This document shows positions 1 through 10,319 of a stretch of 64,000 nt of DNA, piece after piece. A program made the position numbers and the translations under genes. Location: assembly GCF_949987515.2 (NCBI RefSeq), contig NC_082701.1:38271755-38335754 (forward strand), given 5' to 3'. Position 1 is the first letter of the stretch. Each line of letters starts with the position of its first letter. The notes under the pieces were generated by a model. It saw nothing but the letters and a program-made list of their open reading frames with translations. It ran no database searches and was not told the DNA's origin. This DNA comes from Delphinus delphis (Eukaryota; Chordata; Mammalia; Artiodactyla; Delphinidae).

Positions 1-646
1 CATCCAGGACCTCCTGCCTGAAGTCACCATGCCTCCTAGAGGAAGTCGGCTTGCGTTCTGACTGCAGTTTAAGTCCTGTTCTTCCTGTGGCACTGCAGGC
101 TTTCGAATAGCCTAGGCCCAGAGGAGCAGCTACGGCGTTCCTTGGTTGAGGCAGTTCGCTTGATGCAGAACACCCTACTTCGAGAAGCTGATTCAGGGAA
201 GGAAACACAGGGTAACCTGTGTCTCTTTGGACTTGTTAGAAACCACAGTGGGGTATGCTGAGTGTGCCCATGGAAACGGGGGCCTGCTGGAACTAGCCTT
301 GCTTTCCCATTTTGAAGGCCGCATTCATGCTGCGTTGAAGCTGCCTGATATTCCCTGCACTTGATAGTCCTGTAAACACTGTAAGAATGCTTCTGGGGAG
401 AAAATGAATTTGCTGTCTAAACCAGGTGCTTCCGTGACTGCGGTGTGGTCAGCCTGACAAGCTCTAGCACTGAAAGGAAACTCAACGTGTGAACTTGCCT
501 CCAGTTGAAGCCCTTAGTAGCCATGTAGATACGGAGGCCTACAGCTCTTTCCATGAGTTCTTAGTCGCTTATATGCTTTATTTTAAAGGAAGTACACTTC
601 TGAGGACTCCTAATCCTCTCGGGTATGCATCATTTCCCCTCCAAGT
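1..646 (+). repeat. Partial monomer B (3' part) at window edge
   Basis: This matches the last 646 bp of a B unit (compare 2764-3409). It carries the B signatures 'gcctgaagtcaccatg', 'tttcgaatagcctagg' and 'ggaaggaaacacagg'. It ends with the 'cctaatcc' state of the a/g site 34 bp before the next A start (position 613). It also matches 41451-42096 in every marker checked. Confidence 0.96.
205..222. repeat. Conserved short inverted repeat with gtaa loop (B copy)
   Basis: acacagg-gtaa-cctgtgt forms a perfect 7-bp stem with a 4-nt loop. Extended to 13-bp arms (199-228), 11 of 13 positions pair in B copies. It recurs once in every monomer of the window. It could extrude as a hairpin or bind a dimeric protein, but no function is shown. 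Confidence 0.85.
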
Positions 647-1029
647 TCACTGAGTACCTCCAGAGCCCTGTGGGCCTGCTGCGAAACTTCCAGTCCCATT
701 TGTTGATCCCTCGGAGGTCGTCTGTGCGTGCCTAGAGACGGGCAACACACCGTACGTTCCTTGATGAGAGCTACGTTTCCAGAGACCTCGACCGGCCTCA
801 GGACAACATTGCTGCTGAGTCTGAAGTGCCCAGGAAGACTTTGTCATGGCCCTGGTGTGAGCTGCCATGTGATAACACTCTGTTTTGAATGCTTCGAGGC
901 TGTTTTGAATGCTTCGAGGCCCTCGTACCTGGAGTCACTCTGCTCGAGGAGAAAGTCAGCATCTTGCCATGCGGTGTCGCTGACGCCACACCCAGCAGAA
1001 ACACATGCCTGGAAGTAAGGCCCTGATTT
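520..1029 (+). repeat. Subrepeat S1 inside the monomer (approximate limits)
   Basis: This segment aligns with the following ~510 bp (S2). Shared landmarks are 'cggaggc' (532 and 1042), 'tttccatgag', 'cactgagtacc' (648 and 1158), 'gtctgct/cctgctg', 'gtgcgtgcc/gtgcttgcc', 'tttcc.gag' and 'gaggaaagtc'-like blocks. Offset is constant at 510 bp from the 'cggaggc' to the 'cactgag' landmarks. Limits are approximate because divergence is high. Confidence 0.75.
881..920 (+). repeat. 20-bp perfect tandem duplication specific to monomer A
   Basis: The word tgttttgaatgcttcgaggc occurs twice in immediate succession (881-900 and 901-920). It is present in every A copy and in the three hybrids. B has one related copy ('tgctttgactgtttcgaggc'). 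It is a clean marker for the A 5' half, and its 20 bp would shift any reading frame. Confidence 0.98.
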
Positions 1030-1098
1030 GCCGTGCAGAAGCGGAGGCGTGCAGCAGTTTCCATGAGCCGGTGGCCTGTGCTCTGCGTACCTTTAACG

Positions 1099-1112
1099 GC
1101 AGCACAGTTTTC
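1099..1112 (+). other. 14-bp A/B indel (deleted in B)
   Basis: A reads 'ttaacg' then gcagcacagttttc then 'tggacacc', while B joins 'ttaacg' directly to 'tggacacc' (around 2472-2484). The related subrepeat S1 keeps a counterpart, so deletion in B is more likely than insertion in A. The three hybrids lack it, which shows their 3' half is B. Confidence 0.93.
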
Positions 1113-1168
1113 TGGACACCTAGGAGGCTAGCGTGGGCACCCAGTTGCCGGCAGGAACACTGAGTACC

Positions 1169-1184
1169 CCCAGGCGCACCTGGG
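1169..1184. repeat. Minor inverted repeat cccagg-cgca-cctggg
   Basis: A perfect 6-bp stem with a 4-nt loop lies just after the S2 anchor 'cactgagtac'. It is present in A, B and hybrid copies. It is short enough to arise by chance. Confidence 0.6.
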
Positions 1185-1526
1185 TCTGCTAAGCAACATC
1201 CAGTACCGTAGCCCTGTACAGCCCCTCTGTGCTTGCCGAGCGTAGGGAAACGCACTGCACCCTCTTTTGAGGCGTCTTAATTTCCTGAGCACTCGCGCAC
1301 GTTTACGAACTCCGTTCTGGCACGTCCCACATGGCGTAGAAGTCTTAGGCATTGCCTTAGTCTGAGCAGCACTCAGAGTAACCCTCGGCTTCGCATTCCA
1401 TCCAGGACCTCCTGCTTGAAATCACCGTGCCTCCTAGAGGAAGTCGGCTTGCGTTCTGACTGCAGTTTAAGTCCTTTTCTTCCTGCGGCCCTGCAGGCTT
1501 TTGAATAGCCTCAGGCCCAGAGGAGC

Positions 1527-1918
1527 AGCTACGGCGTTCCTTGGTTGAGGCAGTTCGCTTGATGCAGAACACTCTACTTCGAGAAGCTGATTCAGGGAAA
1601 GACACACAGGGTAACCTGTGTCTCTTTGGACTTGTTAGAAACCACAGTGGGGTATGCTGAGTGTGCCCATGGAAACGGGGGCCTGCTGGAACTAGCCTTG
1701 CTTTCCCATTTTGAAGGCTGCATTCATGCTGCCTTGAAGCTGCCTGACATCCCCTGCTCTTGACAGGCCTGTAAACCCTGTAAGAATGTTTCTGGGGAGA
1801 AAATGAATTTGCTATCTAAACCAGGTGCTTCTGCGCCTGCGGTGTGGTCAGCCTGACAAGCTCTAGCGCTAAAAGGAAACTCAACGTGTGAACTTGCCTC
1901 CAGTTTAGGCCCTTAGTA
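1527..1918 (+). repeat. Subrepeat S3 inside the monomer (shorter, more diverged)
   Basis: The third copy is anchored by 'tgctgagtgtgcccatgg' at 1655-1672 followed by 'ggcctgctggaac'. This parallels 'cactgagtacc...gggcctgctgcgaaac' in S1 and 'cactgagtacc...gggtctgctaagcaac' in S2. Its anchor lies 497 bp after that of S2 and 392 bp before that of the next S1, so it is about 100 bp shorter than the others. It is markedly poorer in CpG. Limits are inferred from spacing. Confidence 0.55.
1598..1627. repeat. Conserved inverted repeat, A copy (13-bp arms)
   Basis: This is the A-monomer version of the palindrome. The arms aaagacacacagg and cctgtgtctcttt pair at 12 of 13 positions around loop gtaa. 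It is the most extensive inverted repeat I found in the monomer and lies in subrepeat S3. The A and B versions differ in the outer left arm, yet both keep the perfect inner 7-bp stem. Confidence 0.85.
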
Positions 1919-2045
1919 CCCATGTAGATACGGAGGCATGCAGCTCTTTCCATGAGTTCTTAGTCGCTTATATGCTTTATTATAAAGGAAGAAAACTTCT
2001 GAGGACTCCTAGGCCTCTCGTGTATGCATCATTTCCCCTCCAAGT

Positions 2046-3409
2046 TCACTGAGTACCTCCAGAGCCCTGTGGGCTGGCTGCGAATCTTCCAGTCCCATTT
2101 GTTGATCCCTCGGAGGCCGTCTGTGCGTGCCTAGAGACGGGCAACACACTCTACGTTCCTTGAGGAGAGCTACATTTCCAGAGACCTCGACCGGCCTCAG
2201 GACAACATTGCTGGTGAGTCCGAAGTGCCCAGGAAAACTTTGTCATGGCACTTGTGTGAGCTGCCCTGTGATAATACTCTGCTTTGACTGTTTCGAGGCC
2301 CTCGTACCTGCAGTCACTCTGCTCGAGGAGAAAGTCAGCATCTTGCCATGCGGTGTCGCTGACGGCACACCCAGCAGAAACACACGCCTGGAAGTGAGGC
2401 CCTGATTTGCCGTGCAGAAGCGGAGGCGTGCAGCAGTTTCCATGAGCCGGTGGCCTGTGCTCTGCGTACCTTTAACGTGGACACCTAGGAAGCTAGCGCG
2501 GGCACCCTGTTGCCGGCAGGAACACTGAGTAGCCCCAGGCGCACCTGGGTCTGCTAAGCAACATCCAGTCCCGTAGCCCTTTAGAGCCCCTCTGTGCATG
2601 CCGAGCGTAGGGAAACGCACTGCACTCACTTTTGGAGCGTCTTAATTTCCTCAGCACTCGCGCACGTTCACGAACACCGTTCTGGCACGTCCCACATGGC
2701 GTAGAAGTCTTAGGCGTTGCCCTAGTCTGAGCTGCACTCAGAGTAACCCTCGGCTTCGCATTCCATCCAGGACCTCCTGCCTGAAGTCACCATGCCTCCT
2801 AGAGGAAGTCGGCTTGCGTTCTGACTGCAGTTTAAGTCCTGTTCTTCCTGTGGCACTGCAGGCTTTCGAATAGCCTAGGCCCAGAGGAGCAGCTACGGCG
2901 TTCCTTGGTTGAGGCAGTTCGCTTGATGCAGAACACCCTACTTCGAGAAGCTGATTCAGGGAAGGAAACACAGGGTAACCTGTGTCTCTTTGGACTTGTT
3001 AGAAACCACAGTGGGGTATGCTGAGTGTGCCCATGGAAACGGGGGCCTGCTGGAACTAGCCTTGCTTTCCCATTTTGAAGGCCGCATTCATGCTGCGTTG
3101 AAGCTGCCTGATATTCCCTGCACTTGATAGTCCTGTAAACACTGTAAGAATGCTTCTGGGGAGAAAATGAATTTGCTGTCTAAACCAGGTGCTTCCGTGA
3201 CTGCGGTGTGGTCAGCCTGACAAGCTCTAGCACTGAAAGGAAACTCAACGTGTGAACTTGCCTCCAGTTGAAGCCCTTAGTAGCCATGTAGATACGGAGG
3301 CCTACAGCTCTTTCCATGAGTTCTTAGTCGCTTATATGCTTTATTTTAAAGGAAGTACACTTCTGAGGACTCCTAATCCTCTCGGGTATGCATCATTTCC
3401 CCTCCAAGT
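2046..3409 (+). repeat. Monomer B, representative copy (1364 bp)
   Basis: This is the reference copy of the shorter monomer. It has a single copy of the region duplicated in A ('ctttgactgtttcgagg'), 'ttaacgtggacacc' where A has 14 more bases, and 'ttcgaatagcctagg', which contains TTCGAA and CCTAGG sites that A lacks. By eye it is clearly homologous to A over its whole length, with differences every 15-25 bp in the parts aligned. This fits an old A/B split followed by amplification of the dimer. Confidence 0.95.
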
Positions 3410-6172
3410 TCACTGAGTACCTCCAGAGCCCTGTGGGCCTGCTGCGAAACTTCCAGTCCCATTTGTTGATCCCTCGGAGGTCGTCTGTGCGTGCCTAGAG
3501 ACGGGCAACACACCGTACGTTCCTTGATGAGAGCTACGTTTCCAGAGACCTCGACCGGCCTCAGGACAACATTGCTGCTGAGTCCGAAGTGCCCAGGAAG
3601 ACTTTGTCATGGCCCTGGTGTGAGCTGCCATGTGATAACACTCTGTTTTGAATGCTTCGAGGCTGTTTTGAATGCTTCGAGGCCCTCGTACCTGGAGTCA
3701 CTCTGCTCGAGGAGAAAGTCAGCATCTTGCCATGCGGTGTCGCTGACGCCACACCCAGCAGAAACACATGCCTGGAAGTAAGGCCCTGATTTGCCGTGCA
3801 GAAGCGGAGGCGTGCAGCAGTTTCCATGAGCCGGTGGCCTGTGCTCTGCGTACCTTTAACGGCAGCACAGTTTTCTGGACACCTAGGAGGCTAGCGTGGG
3901 CACCCAGTTGCCGGCAGGAACACTGAGTACCCCCAGGCGCACCTGGGTCTGCTAAGCAACATCCAGTACCGTAGCCCTGTACAGCCCCTCTGTGCTTGCC
4001 GAGCGTAGGGAAACGCACTGCACCCTCTTTTGAGGCGTCTTAATTTCCTGAGCACTCGCGCACGTTTACGAACTCCGTTCTGGCACGTCCCACATGGCGT
4101 AGAAGTCTTAGGCATTGCCTTAGTCTGAGCAGCACTCAGAGTAACCCTCGGCTTCGCATTCCATCCAGGACCTCCTGCTTGAAATCACCGTGCCTCCTAG
4201 AGGAAGTCGGCTTGCGTTCTGACTGCAGTTTAAGTCCTTTTCTTCCTGCGGCCCTGCAGGCTTTTGAATAGCCACAGGCCCAGAGGAGCAGCTACGGCGT
4301 TCCTTGGTTGAGGCAGTTCGCTTGATGCAGAACACTCTACTTCGAGAAGCTGATTCAGGGAAAGACACACAGGGTAACCTGTGTCTCTTTGGACTTGTTA
4401 GAAACCACAGTGGGGTATGCTGAGTGTGCCCATGGAAACGGGGGCCTGCTGGAACTAGCCTTGCTTTCCCATTTTGAAGGCTGCATTCATGCTGCCTTGA
4501 AGCTGCCTGACATCCCCTGCTCTTGACAGGCCTGTAAACCCTGTAAGAATGTTTCTGGGGAGAAAATGAATTTGCTATCTAAACCAGGTGCTTCTGCGCC
4601 TGCGGTGTGGTCACCCTGACAAGCTCTAGCGCTAAAAGGAAACTCAACGTGTGAACTTGCCTCCAGTTTAGGCCCTTAGTACCCATGTAGATACGGAGGC
4701 ATGCAGCTCTTTCCATGAGTTCTTAGTCGCTTATATGCTTTATTATAAAGGAAGAAAACTTCTGAGCGCTCCTAGGCCTCTCGTGTATGCATCATTTCCC
4801 CTCCAAGTTCACTGAGTACCTCCAGAGCCCTGTGGGCCGGCTGCGAATCTTCCAGTCCCATTTGTTGATCCCTCGGAGGCCGTCTGTGCGTGCCTAGAGA
4901 CGGGCAACACACTCTACGTTCCTTGAGGAGAGCTACATTTCCAGAGACCTCGACCGGCCTCAGGACAACATTGCTGGTGAGTCCGAAGTGCCCAGGAAAA
5001 CTTTGTCATGGCACTTGTGTGAGCTGCCCTGTGATAATACTCTGCTTTGACTGTTTCGAGGCCCTCGTACCTGCAGTCACTCTGCTCGAGGAGAAAGTCA
5101 GCATCTTGCCATGCGGTGTCGCTGACGGCACACCCAGCAGAAACACACGCCTGGAAGTGAGGCCCTGATTTGCCGTGCAGAAGCGGAGGCGTGCAGCAGT
5201 TTCCATGAGCCGGTGGCCTGTGCTCTGCGTACCTTTAACGTGGACACCTAGGAAGCTAGCGCGGGCACCCTGTTGCCGGCAGGAACACTGAGTAGCCCCA
5301 GGCGCACCTGGGTCTGCTAAGCAACATCCAGTCCCGTAGCCCTTTAGAGCCCCTCTGTGCATGCCGAGCGTAGGGAAACGCACTGCACTCACTTTTGGAG
5401 CGTCTTAATTTCCTCAGCACTCGCGCACGTTCACGAACACCGTTCTGGCACGTCCCACATGGCGTAGAAGTCTTAGGCGTTGCCCTAGTCTGAGCTGCAC
5501 TCAGAGTAACCCTCGGCTTCGCATTCCATCCAGGACCTCCTGCCTGAAGTCACCATGCCTCCTAGAGGAAGTCGGCTTGCGTTCTGACTGCAGTTTAAGT
5601 CCTGTTCTTCCTGTGGCACTGCAGGCTTTCGAATAGCCTAGGCCCAGAGGAGCAGCTACGGCGTTCCTTGGTTGAGGCAGTTCGCTTGATGCAGAACACC
5701 CTACTTCGAGAAGCTGATTCAGGGAAGGAAACACAGGGTAACCTGTGTCTCTTTGGACTTGTTAGAAACCACAGTGGGGTATGCTGAGTGTGCCCATGGA
5801 AACGGGGGCCTGCTGGAACTAGCCTTGCTTTCCCATTTTGAAGGCCGCATTCATGCTGCGTTGAAGCTGCCTGATATTCCCTGCACTTGATAGTCCTGTA
5901 AACACTGTAAGAATGCTTCTGGGGAGAAAATGAATTTGCTGTCTAAACCAGGTGCTTCCGTGACTGCGGTGTGGTCAGCCTGACAAGCTCTAGCACTGAA
6001 AGGAAACTCAACGTGTGAACTTGCCTCCAGTTGAAGCCCTTAGTAGCCATGTAGATACGGAGGCCTACAGCTCTTTCCATGAGTTCTTAGTCGCTTATAT
6101 GCTTTATTTTAAAGGAAGTACACTTCTGAGGACTCCTAATCCTCTCGGGTATGCATCATTTCCCCTCCAAGT
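3410..6172 (+). repeat. A-B dimer 2
   Basis: A is 3410-4808 and B is 4809-6172. A has 'ttccag', c at 3585, g at 4050 ('cctgagc') and 'ccacagg'. 'gagcgctcc' at 4767-4768 is a T-class marker, but 'aaaagg' and 'gaggccctg' are not T-class, so this dimer is a mosaic. It immediately precedes hybrid 1. Confidence 0.97.
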
Positions 6173-7556
6173 TCACTGAGTACCTCCAGAGCCCTGTGGG
6201 CCTGCTGCGAAACTTCCAGTCCCATTTGTTGATCCCTCGGAGGTCGTCTGTGCGTGCCTAGAGACGGGCAACACACCGTACGTTCCTTGATGAGAGCTAC
6301 GTTTCCAGAGACCTCGACCGGCCTCAGGACAACATTGCTGCTGAGTCCGAAGTGCCCAGGAAGACTTTGTCATGGCCCTGGTGTGAGCTGCCATGTGATA
6401 ACACTCTGTTTTGAATGCTTCGAGGCTGTTTTGAATGCTTCGAGGCCCTCGTACCTGGAGTCACTCTGCTCGAGGAGAAAGTCAGCATCTTGCCATGCGG
6501 TGTCGCTGACGCCACACCCAGCAGAAACACATGCCTGGAAGTGAGGCCCTGATTTGCCGTGCAGAAGCGGAGGCGTGCAGCAGTTTCCATGAGCCGGTGG
6601 CCTGTGCTCTGCGTACCTTTAACGTGGACACCTAGGAAGCTAGCGTGGGCACCCTGTTGCCGGCAGGAACACTGAGTAGCCCCAGGCGCACCTGGGTCTG
6701 CTAAGCAACATCCAGTCCTGTAGCCCTTTAGAGCCCCTCTGTGCATGCCGAGCGTAGGGAAACGCACTGCACTCACTTTTGGAGCGTCTTAATTTCCTCA
6801 GCACTCGCGCACGTTCATGAACACCGTTCTGGCACGTCCCACATGGCGTAGAAGTCTTAGGCGTTGCCCTAGTCTGAGCTGCACTCAGAGTAACCCTCGG
6901 CTTCGCATTCCATCCAGGACCTCCTGCCTGAAGTCACCATGCCTCCTAGAGGAAGTCGGCTTGCGTTCTGACTGCAGTTTAAGTCCTGTTCTTCCTGTGG
7001 CACTGCAGGCTTTCGAATAGCCTAGGCCCAGAGGAGCAGCTACGGCGTTCCTTGGTTGAGGCAGTTCGCTTGATGCAGAACACCCTACTTCGAGAAGCTG
7101 ATTCAGGGAAGGAAACACAGGGTAACCTGTGTCTCTTTGGACTTGTTAGAAACCACAGTGGGGTATGCTGAGTGTGCCCATGGAAACGGGGGCCTGCTGG
7201 AACTAGCCTTGCTTTCCCATTTTGAAGGCCGCATTCATGCTGCGTTGAAGCTGCCTGATATTCCCTGCACTTGATAGTCCTGTAAACACTGTAAGAATGC
7301 TTCTGGGGAGAAAATGAATTTGCTGTCTAAACCAGGTGCTTCCGTGACTGCGGTGTGGTCAGCCTGACAAGCTCTAGCACTGAAAGGAAACTCAACGTGT
7401 GAACTTGCCTCCAGTTGAAGCCCTTAGTAGCCATGTAGATACGGAGGCCTACAGCTCTTTCCATGAGTTCTTAGTCGCTTATATGCTTTATTTTAAAGGA
7501 AGTACACTTCTGAGGACTCCTAATCCTCTCGGGTATGCATCATTTCCCCTCCAAGT
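6173..7556 (+). repeat. A/B hybrid monomer 1 (1384 bp)
   Basis: The 5' part is A: it has the 20-bp duplication and 'gacgcc' at 6512. From 6543 ('gtgagg') it is B: the 14 bp are absent, and it has 'aggaagctagc', 'cttttggagcg' and 'ttcgaatagcctagg'. The switch therefore lies between 6512 and 6543. Length is exactly 1364 + 20. Extra marks are t at 6719 ('cagtcctg') and t at 6818 ('cgttcatgaac'). It removes 1379 bp relative to a normal dimer, as expected from unequal A x B crossover. Confidence 0.96.
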
Positions 7557-10319
7557 TCACTGAGTACCTCCAGAGCCCTGTGGGCCTGCTGCGAAACTTG
7601 TAGTCCCATTTGTTGATCCCTCGGAGGTCGTCTGTGCGTGCCTAGAGACGGGCAACACACCGTACGTTCCTTGATGAGAGCTACGTTTCCAGAGACCTCG
7701 ACCGGCCTCAGGACAACATTGCTGCTGAGTCCGAAGTGCCCAGGAAGACTTTGTCATGGCCCTGGTGTGAGCTGCCATGTGATAACACTCTGTTTTGAAT
7801 GCTTCGAGGCTGTTTTGAATGCTTCGAGGCCCTCGTACCTGGAGTCACTCTGCTCGAGGAGAAAGTCAGCATCTTGCCATGCGGTGTCGCTGACGCCACA
7901 CCCAGCAGAAACACATGCCTGGAAGTAAGGCCCTGATTTGCCGTGCAGAAGCGGAGGCGTGCAGCAGTTTCCATGAGCCGGTGGCCTGTGCTCTGCGTAC
8001 CTTTAACGGCAGCACAGTTTTCTGGACACCTAGGAGGCTAGCGTGGGCACCCAGTTGCCGGCAGGAACACTGAGTACCCCCAGGCGCACCTGGGTCTGCT
8101 AAGCAACATCCAGTACCGTAGCCCTGTACAGCCCCTCTGTGCTTGCCGAGCGTAGGGAAACGCACTGCACTCTCTTTTGAGGCGTCTTAATTTCCTCAGC
8201 ACTCGCGCACGTTTACGAACTCCGTTCTGGCACGTCCCACATGGCGTAGAAGTCTTAGGCATTGCCTTAGTCTGAGCAGCACTCAGAGTAACCCTCGGCT
8301 TCGCATTCCATCCAGGACCTCCTGCTTGAAATCACCGTGCCTCCTAGAGGAAGTCGGCTTGCGTTCTGACTGCAGTTTAAGTCCTTTTCTTCCTGCGGCC
8401 CTGCAGGCTTTTGAATAGCCACAGGCCCAGAGGAGCAGCTACGGCGTTCCTTGGTTGAGGCAGTTCGCTTGATGCAGAACACTCTACTTCGAGAAGCTGA
8501 TTCAGGGAAAGACACACAGGGTAACCTGTGTCTCTTTGGACTTGTTAGAAACCACAGTGGGGTATGCTGAGTGTGCCCATGGAAACGGGGGCCTGCTGGA
8601 ACTAGCCTTGCTTTCCCATTTTGAAGGCTGCATTCATGCTGCCTTGAAGCTGCCTGACATCCCCTGCTCTTGACAGGCCTGTAAACCCTGTAAGAATGTT
8701 TCTGGGGAGAAAATGAATTTGCTATCTAAACCAGGTGCTTCTGCGCCTGCGGTGTGGTCACCCTGACAAGCTCTAGCGCTAAAATGAAACTCAACGTGTG
8801 AACTTGCCTCCAGTTTAGGCCCTTAGTACCCATGTAGATACGGAGGCATGCAGCTCTTTCCATGAGTTCTTAGTCGCTTATATGCTTTATTATAAAGGAA
8901 GAAAACTTCTGAGCGCTCCTAGGCCTCTCGTGTATGCATCATTTCCCCTCCAAGTTCACTGAGTACCTCCAGAGCCCTGTGGGCCGGCTGCGAATCTTCC
9001 AGTCCCATTTGTTGATCCCTCGGAGGCCGTCTGTGCGTGCCTAGAGACGGGCAACACACTCTACGTTCCTTGAGGAGAGCTACATTTCCAGAGACCTCGA
9101 CCGGCCTCAGGACAACATTGCTGGTGAGTCCGAAGTGCCCAGGAAAACTTTGTCATGGCACTTGTGTGAGCTGCCCTGTGATAATACTCTGCTTTGACTG
9201 TTTCGAGGCCCTCGTACCTGCAGTCACTCTGCTCGAGGAGAAAGTCAGCATCTTGCCATGCGGTGTCGCTGACGGCACACCCAGCAGAAACACATGCCTG
9301 GAAGTGAGGTCCTGATTTGCCGTGCAGAAGCGGAGGCGTGCAGCAGTTTCCATGAGCCGGTGGCCTGTGCTCTGCGTACCTTTAACGTGGACACCTAGGA
9401 AGCTAGCGCGGGCACCCTGTTGCCGGCAGGAACACTGAGTAGCCCCAGGCGCACCTGGGTCTGCTAAGCAACATCCAGTCCCGTAGCCCTTTAGAGCCCC
9501 TCTGTGCATGCCGAGCGTAGGGAAACGCACTGCACTCACTTTTGGAGCGTCTTAATTTCCTCAGCACTCGCGCACGTTCACGAACACCGTTCTGGCACGT
9601 CCCACATGGCGTAGAAGTCTTAGGCGTTGCCCTAGTCTGAGCTGCACTCAGAGTAACCCTCGGCTTCGCATTCCATCCAGGACCTCCTGCCTGAAGTCAC
9701 CATGCCTCCTAGAGGAAGTCGGCTTGCGTTCTGACTGCAGTTTAAGTCCTGTTCTTCCTGTGGCACTGCAGGCTTTCGAATAGCCTAGGCCCAGAGGAGC
9801 AGCTACGGCGTTCCTTGGTTGAGGCAGTTCGCTTGATGCAGAACACCCTACTTCGAGAAGCTGATTCAGGGAAGGAAACACAGGGTAACCTGTGTCTCTT
9901 TGGACTTGTTAGAAACCACAGTGGGGTATGCTGAGTGTGCCCATGGAAACGGGGGCCTGCTGGAACTAGCCTTGCTTTCCCATTTTGAAGGCCGCATTCA
10001 TGCTGCGTTGAAGCTGCCTGATATTCCCTGCACTTGATAGTCCTGTAAACACTGTAAGAATGCTTCTGGGGAGAAAATGAATTTGCTGTCTAAACCAGGT
10101 GCTTCCGTGACTGCGGTGTGGTCAGCCTGACAAGCTCTAGCACTGAAAGGAAACTCAACGTGTGAACTTGCCTCCAGTTGAAGCCCTTAGTAGCCATGTA
10201 GATACGGAGGCCTACAGCTCTTTCCATGAGTTCTTAGTCGCTTATATGCTTTATTTTAAAGGAAGTACACTTCTGAGGACTCCTAGTCCTCTCGGGTATG
10301 CATCATTTCCCCTCCAAGT
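7557..10319 (+). repeat. A-B dimer 3 (T class, after hybrid)
   Basis: A is 7557-8955 and B is 8956-10319. 'acttgtagtccc' at 7600-7601 is found only in dimers that follow the hybrid-type 3' end. T-class marks are t at 8785 ('aaaatgaaac'), 'gagcgctcc', 'catgcc' in B and t at 9310 ('gaggtcctg'). Confidence 0.97.

Larger units (their letters stand above)
1030..1526 (+). repeat. Subrepeat S2 inside the monomer (approximate limits)
   Basis: This is the second copy of the ancient internal repeat. It aligns to S1 from 'tgcagaagcggaggc' through 'cactgagtacccccagg' to 'cctcctagaggaagtcgg', which pairs with 'ctgctcgaggagaaagtc' in S1. It contains the 14-bp segment missing from B. S1 keeps a counterpart of that segment ('ggaagtacacttctg' against 'ggcagcacagttttctg'), so the loss occurred in B. 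Confidence 0.75.
647..2045 (+). repeat. Monomer A, representative copy (1399 bp)
   Basis: This is the reference copy of the longer monomer. It differs from B by a perfect 20-bp tandem duplication (881-920), 14 bp retained at 1099-1112, one extra base in 'cctcaggccc' (1509-1518), and scattered substitutions. The substitutions include 'cgtacg' for 'tctacg', 'gacgcc' for 'gacggc', 'gtaagg' for 'gtgagg' and 'tttgaa' for 'ttcgaa'. The start was placed at a convenient repeat landmark and has no biological meaning. No open frame persists across the A/B indels, so I call no gene. Confidence 0.95.
647..3409 (+). repeat. A-B dimer 1 (E class)
   Basis: A is 647-2045 and B is 2046-3409. E-class markers are t at 822 ('gagtctgaag'), t at 1511 ('cctcagg'), g at 1851 ('tcagcctg') and 'gggctggctg' in B at 2071-2080. 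It has g at 1287 ('cctgagc'). It matches the dimer 41,450 bp downstream (42097) at every marker compared. Confidence 0.97.

Noticed and set aside
577..582. AATAAA on the minus strand ('tttatt') and a TATA-like 'ttataaag' in B
   Set aside because: Common six-base words in an AT-rich stretch. There is no accompanying gene, splice structure or GT-rich downstream element that I can support.
728..1018. Repeated plus-strand frames of 291 bp in A and 279 bp in B, starting with 'atgcctagagacggg'-like context
   Set aside because: The first halves agree because the DNA is homologous. The 20-bp duplication shifts the frame in A. Changes are not biased to silent sites and overlapping frames on the other strand are equally open. 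There is no evidence of coding.
6324..6776. Longest open frame in the window (453 bp, minus strand), in hybrid 1 and again in hybrids 2 and 3
   Set aside because: It arises because the A/B junction joins two short minus-strand frames. It is Cys/Arg/Ser-rich with no domain I recognise, and it is broken in ordinary A units by the 14-bp segment. Chance frame.
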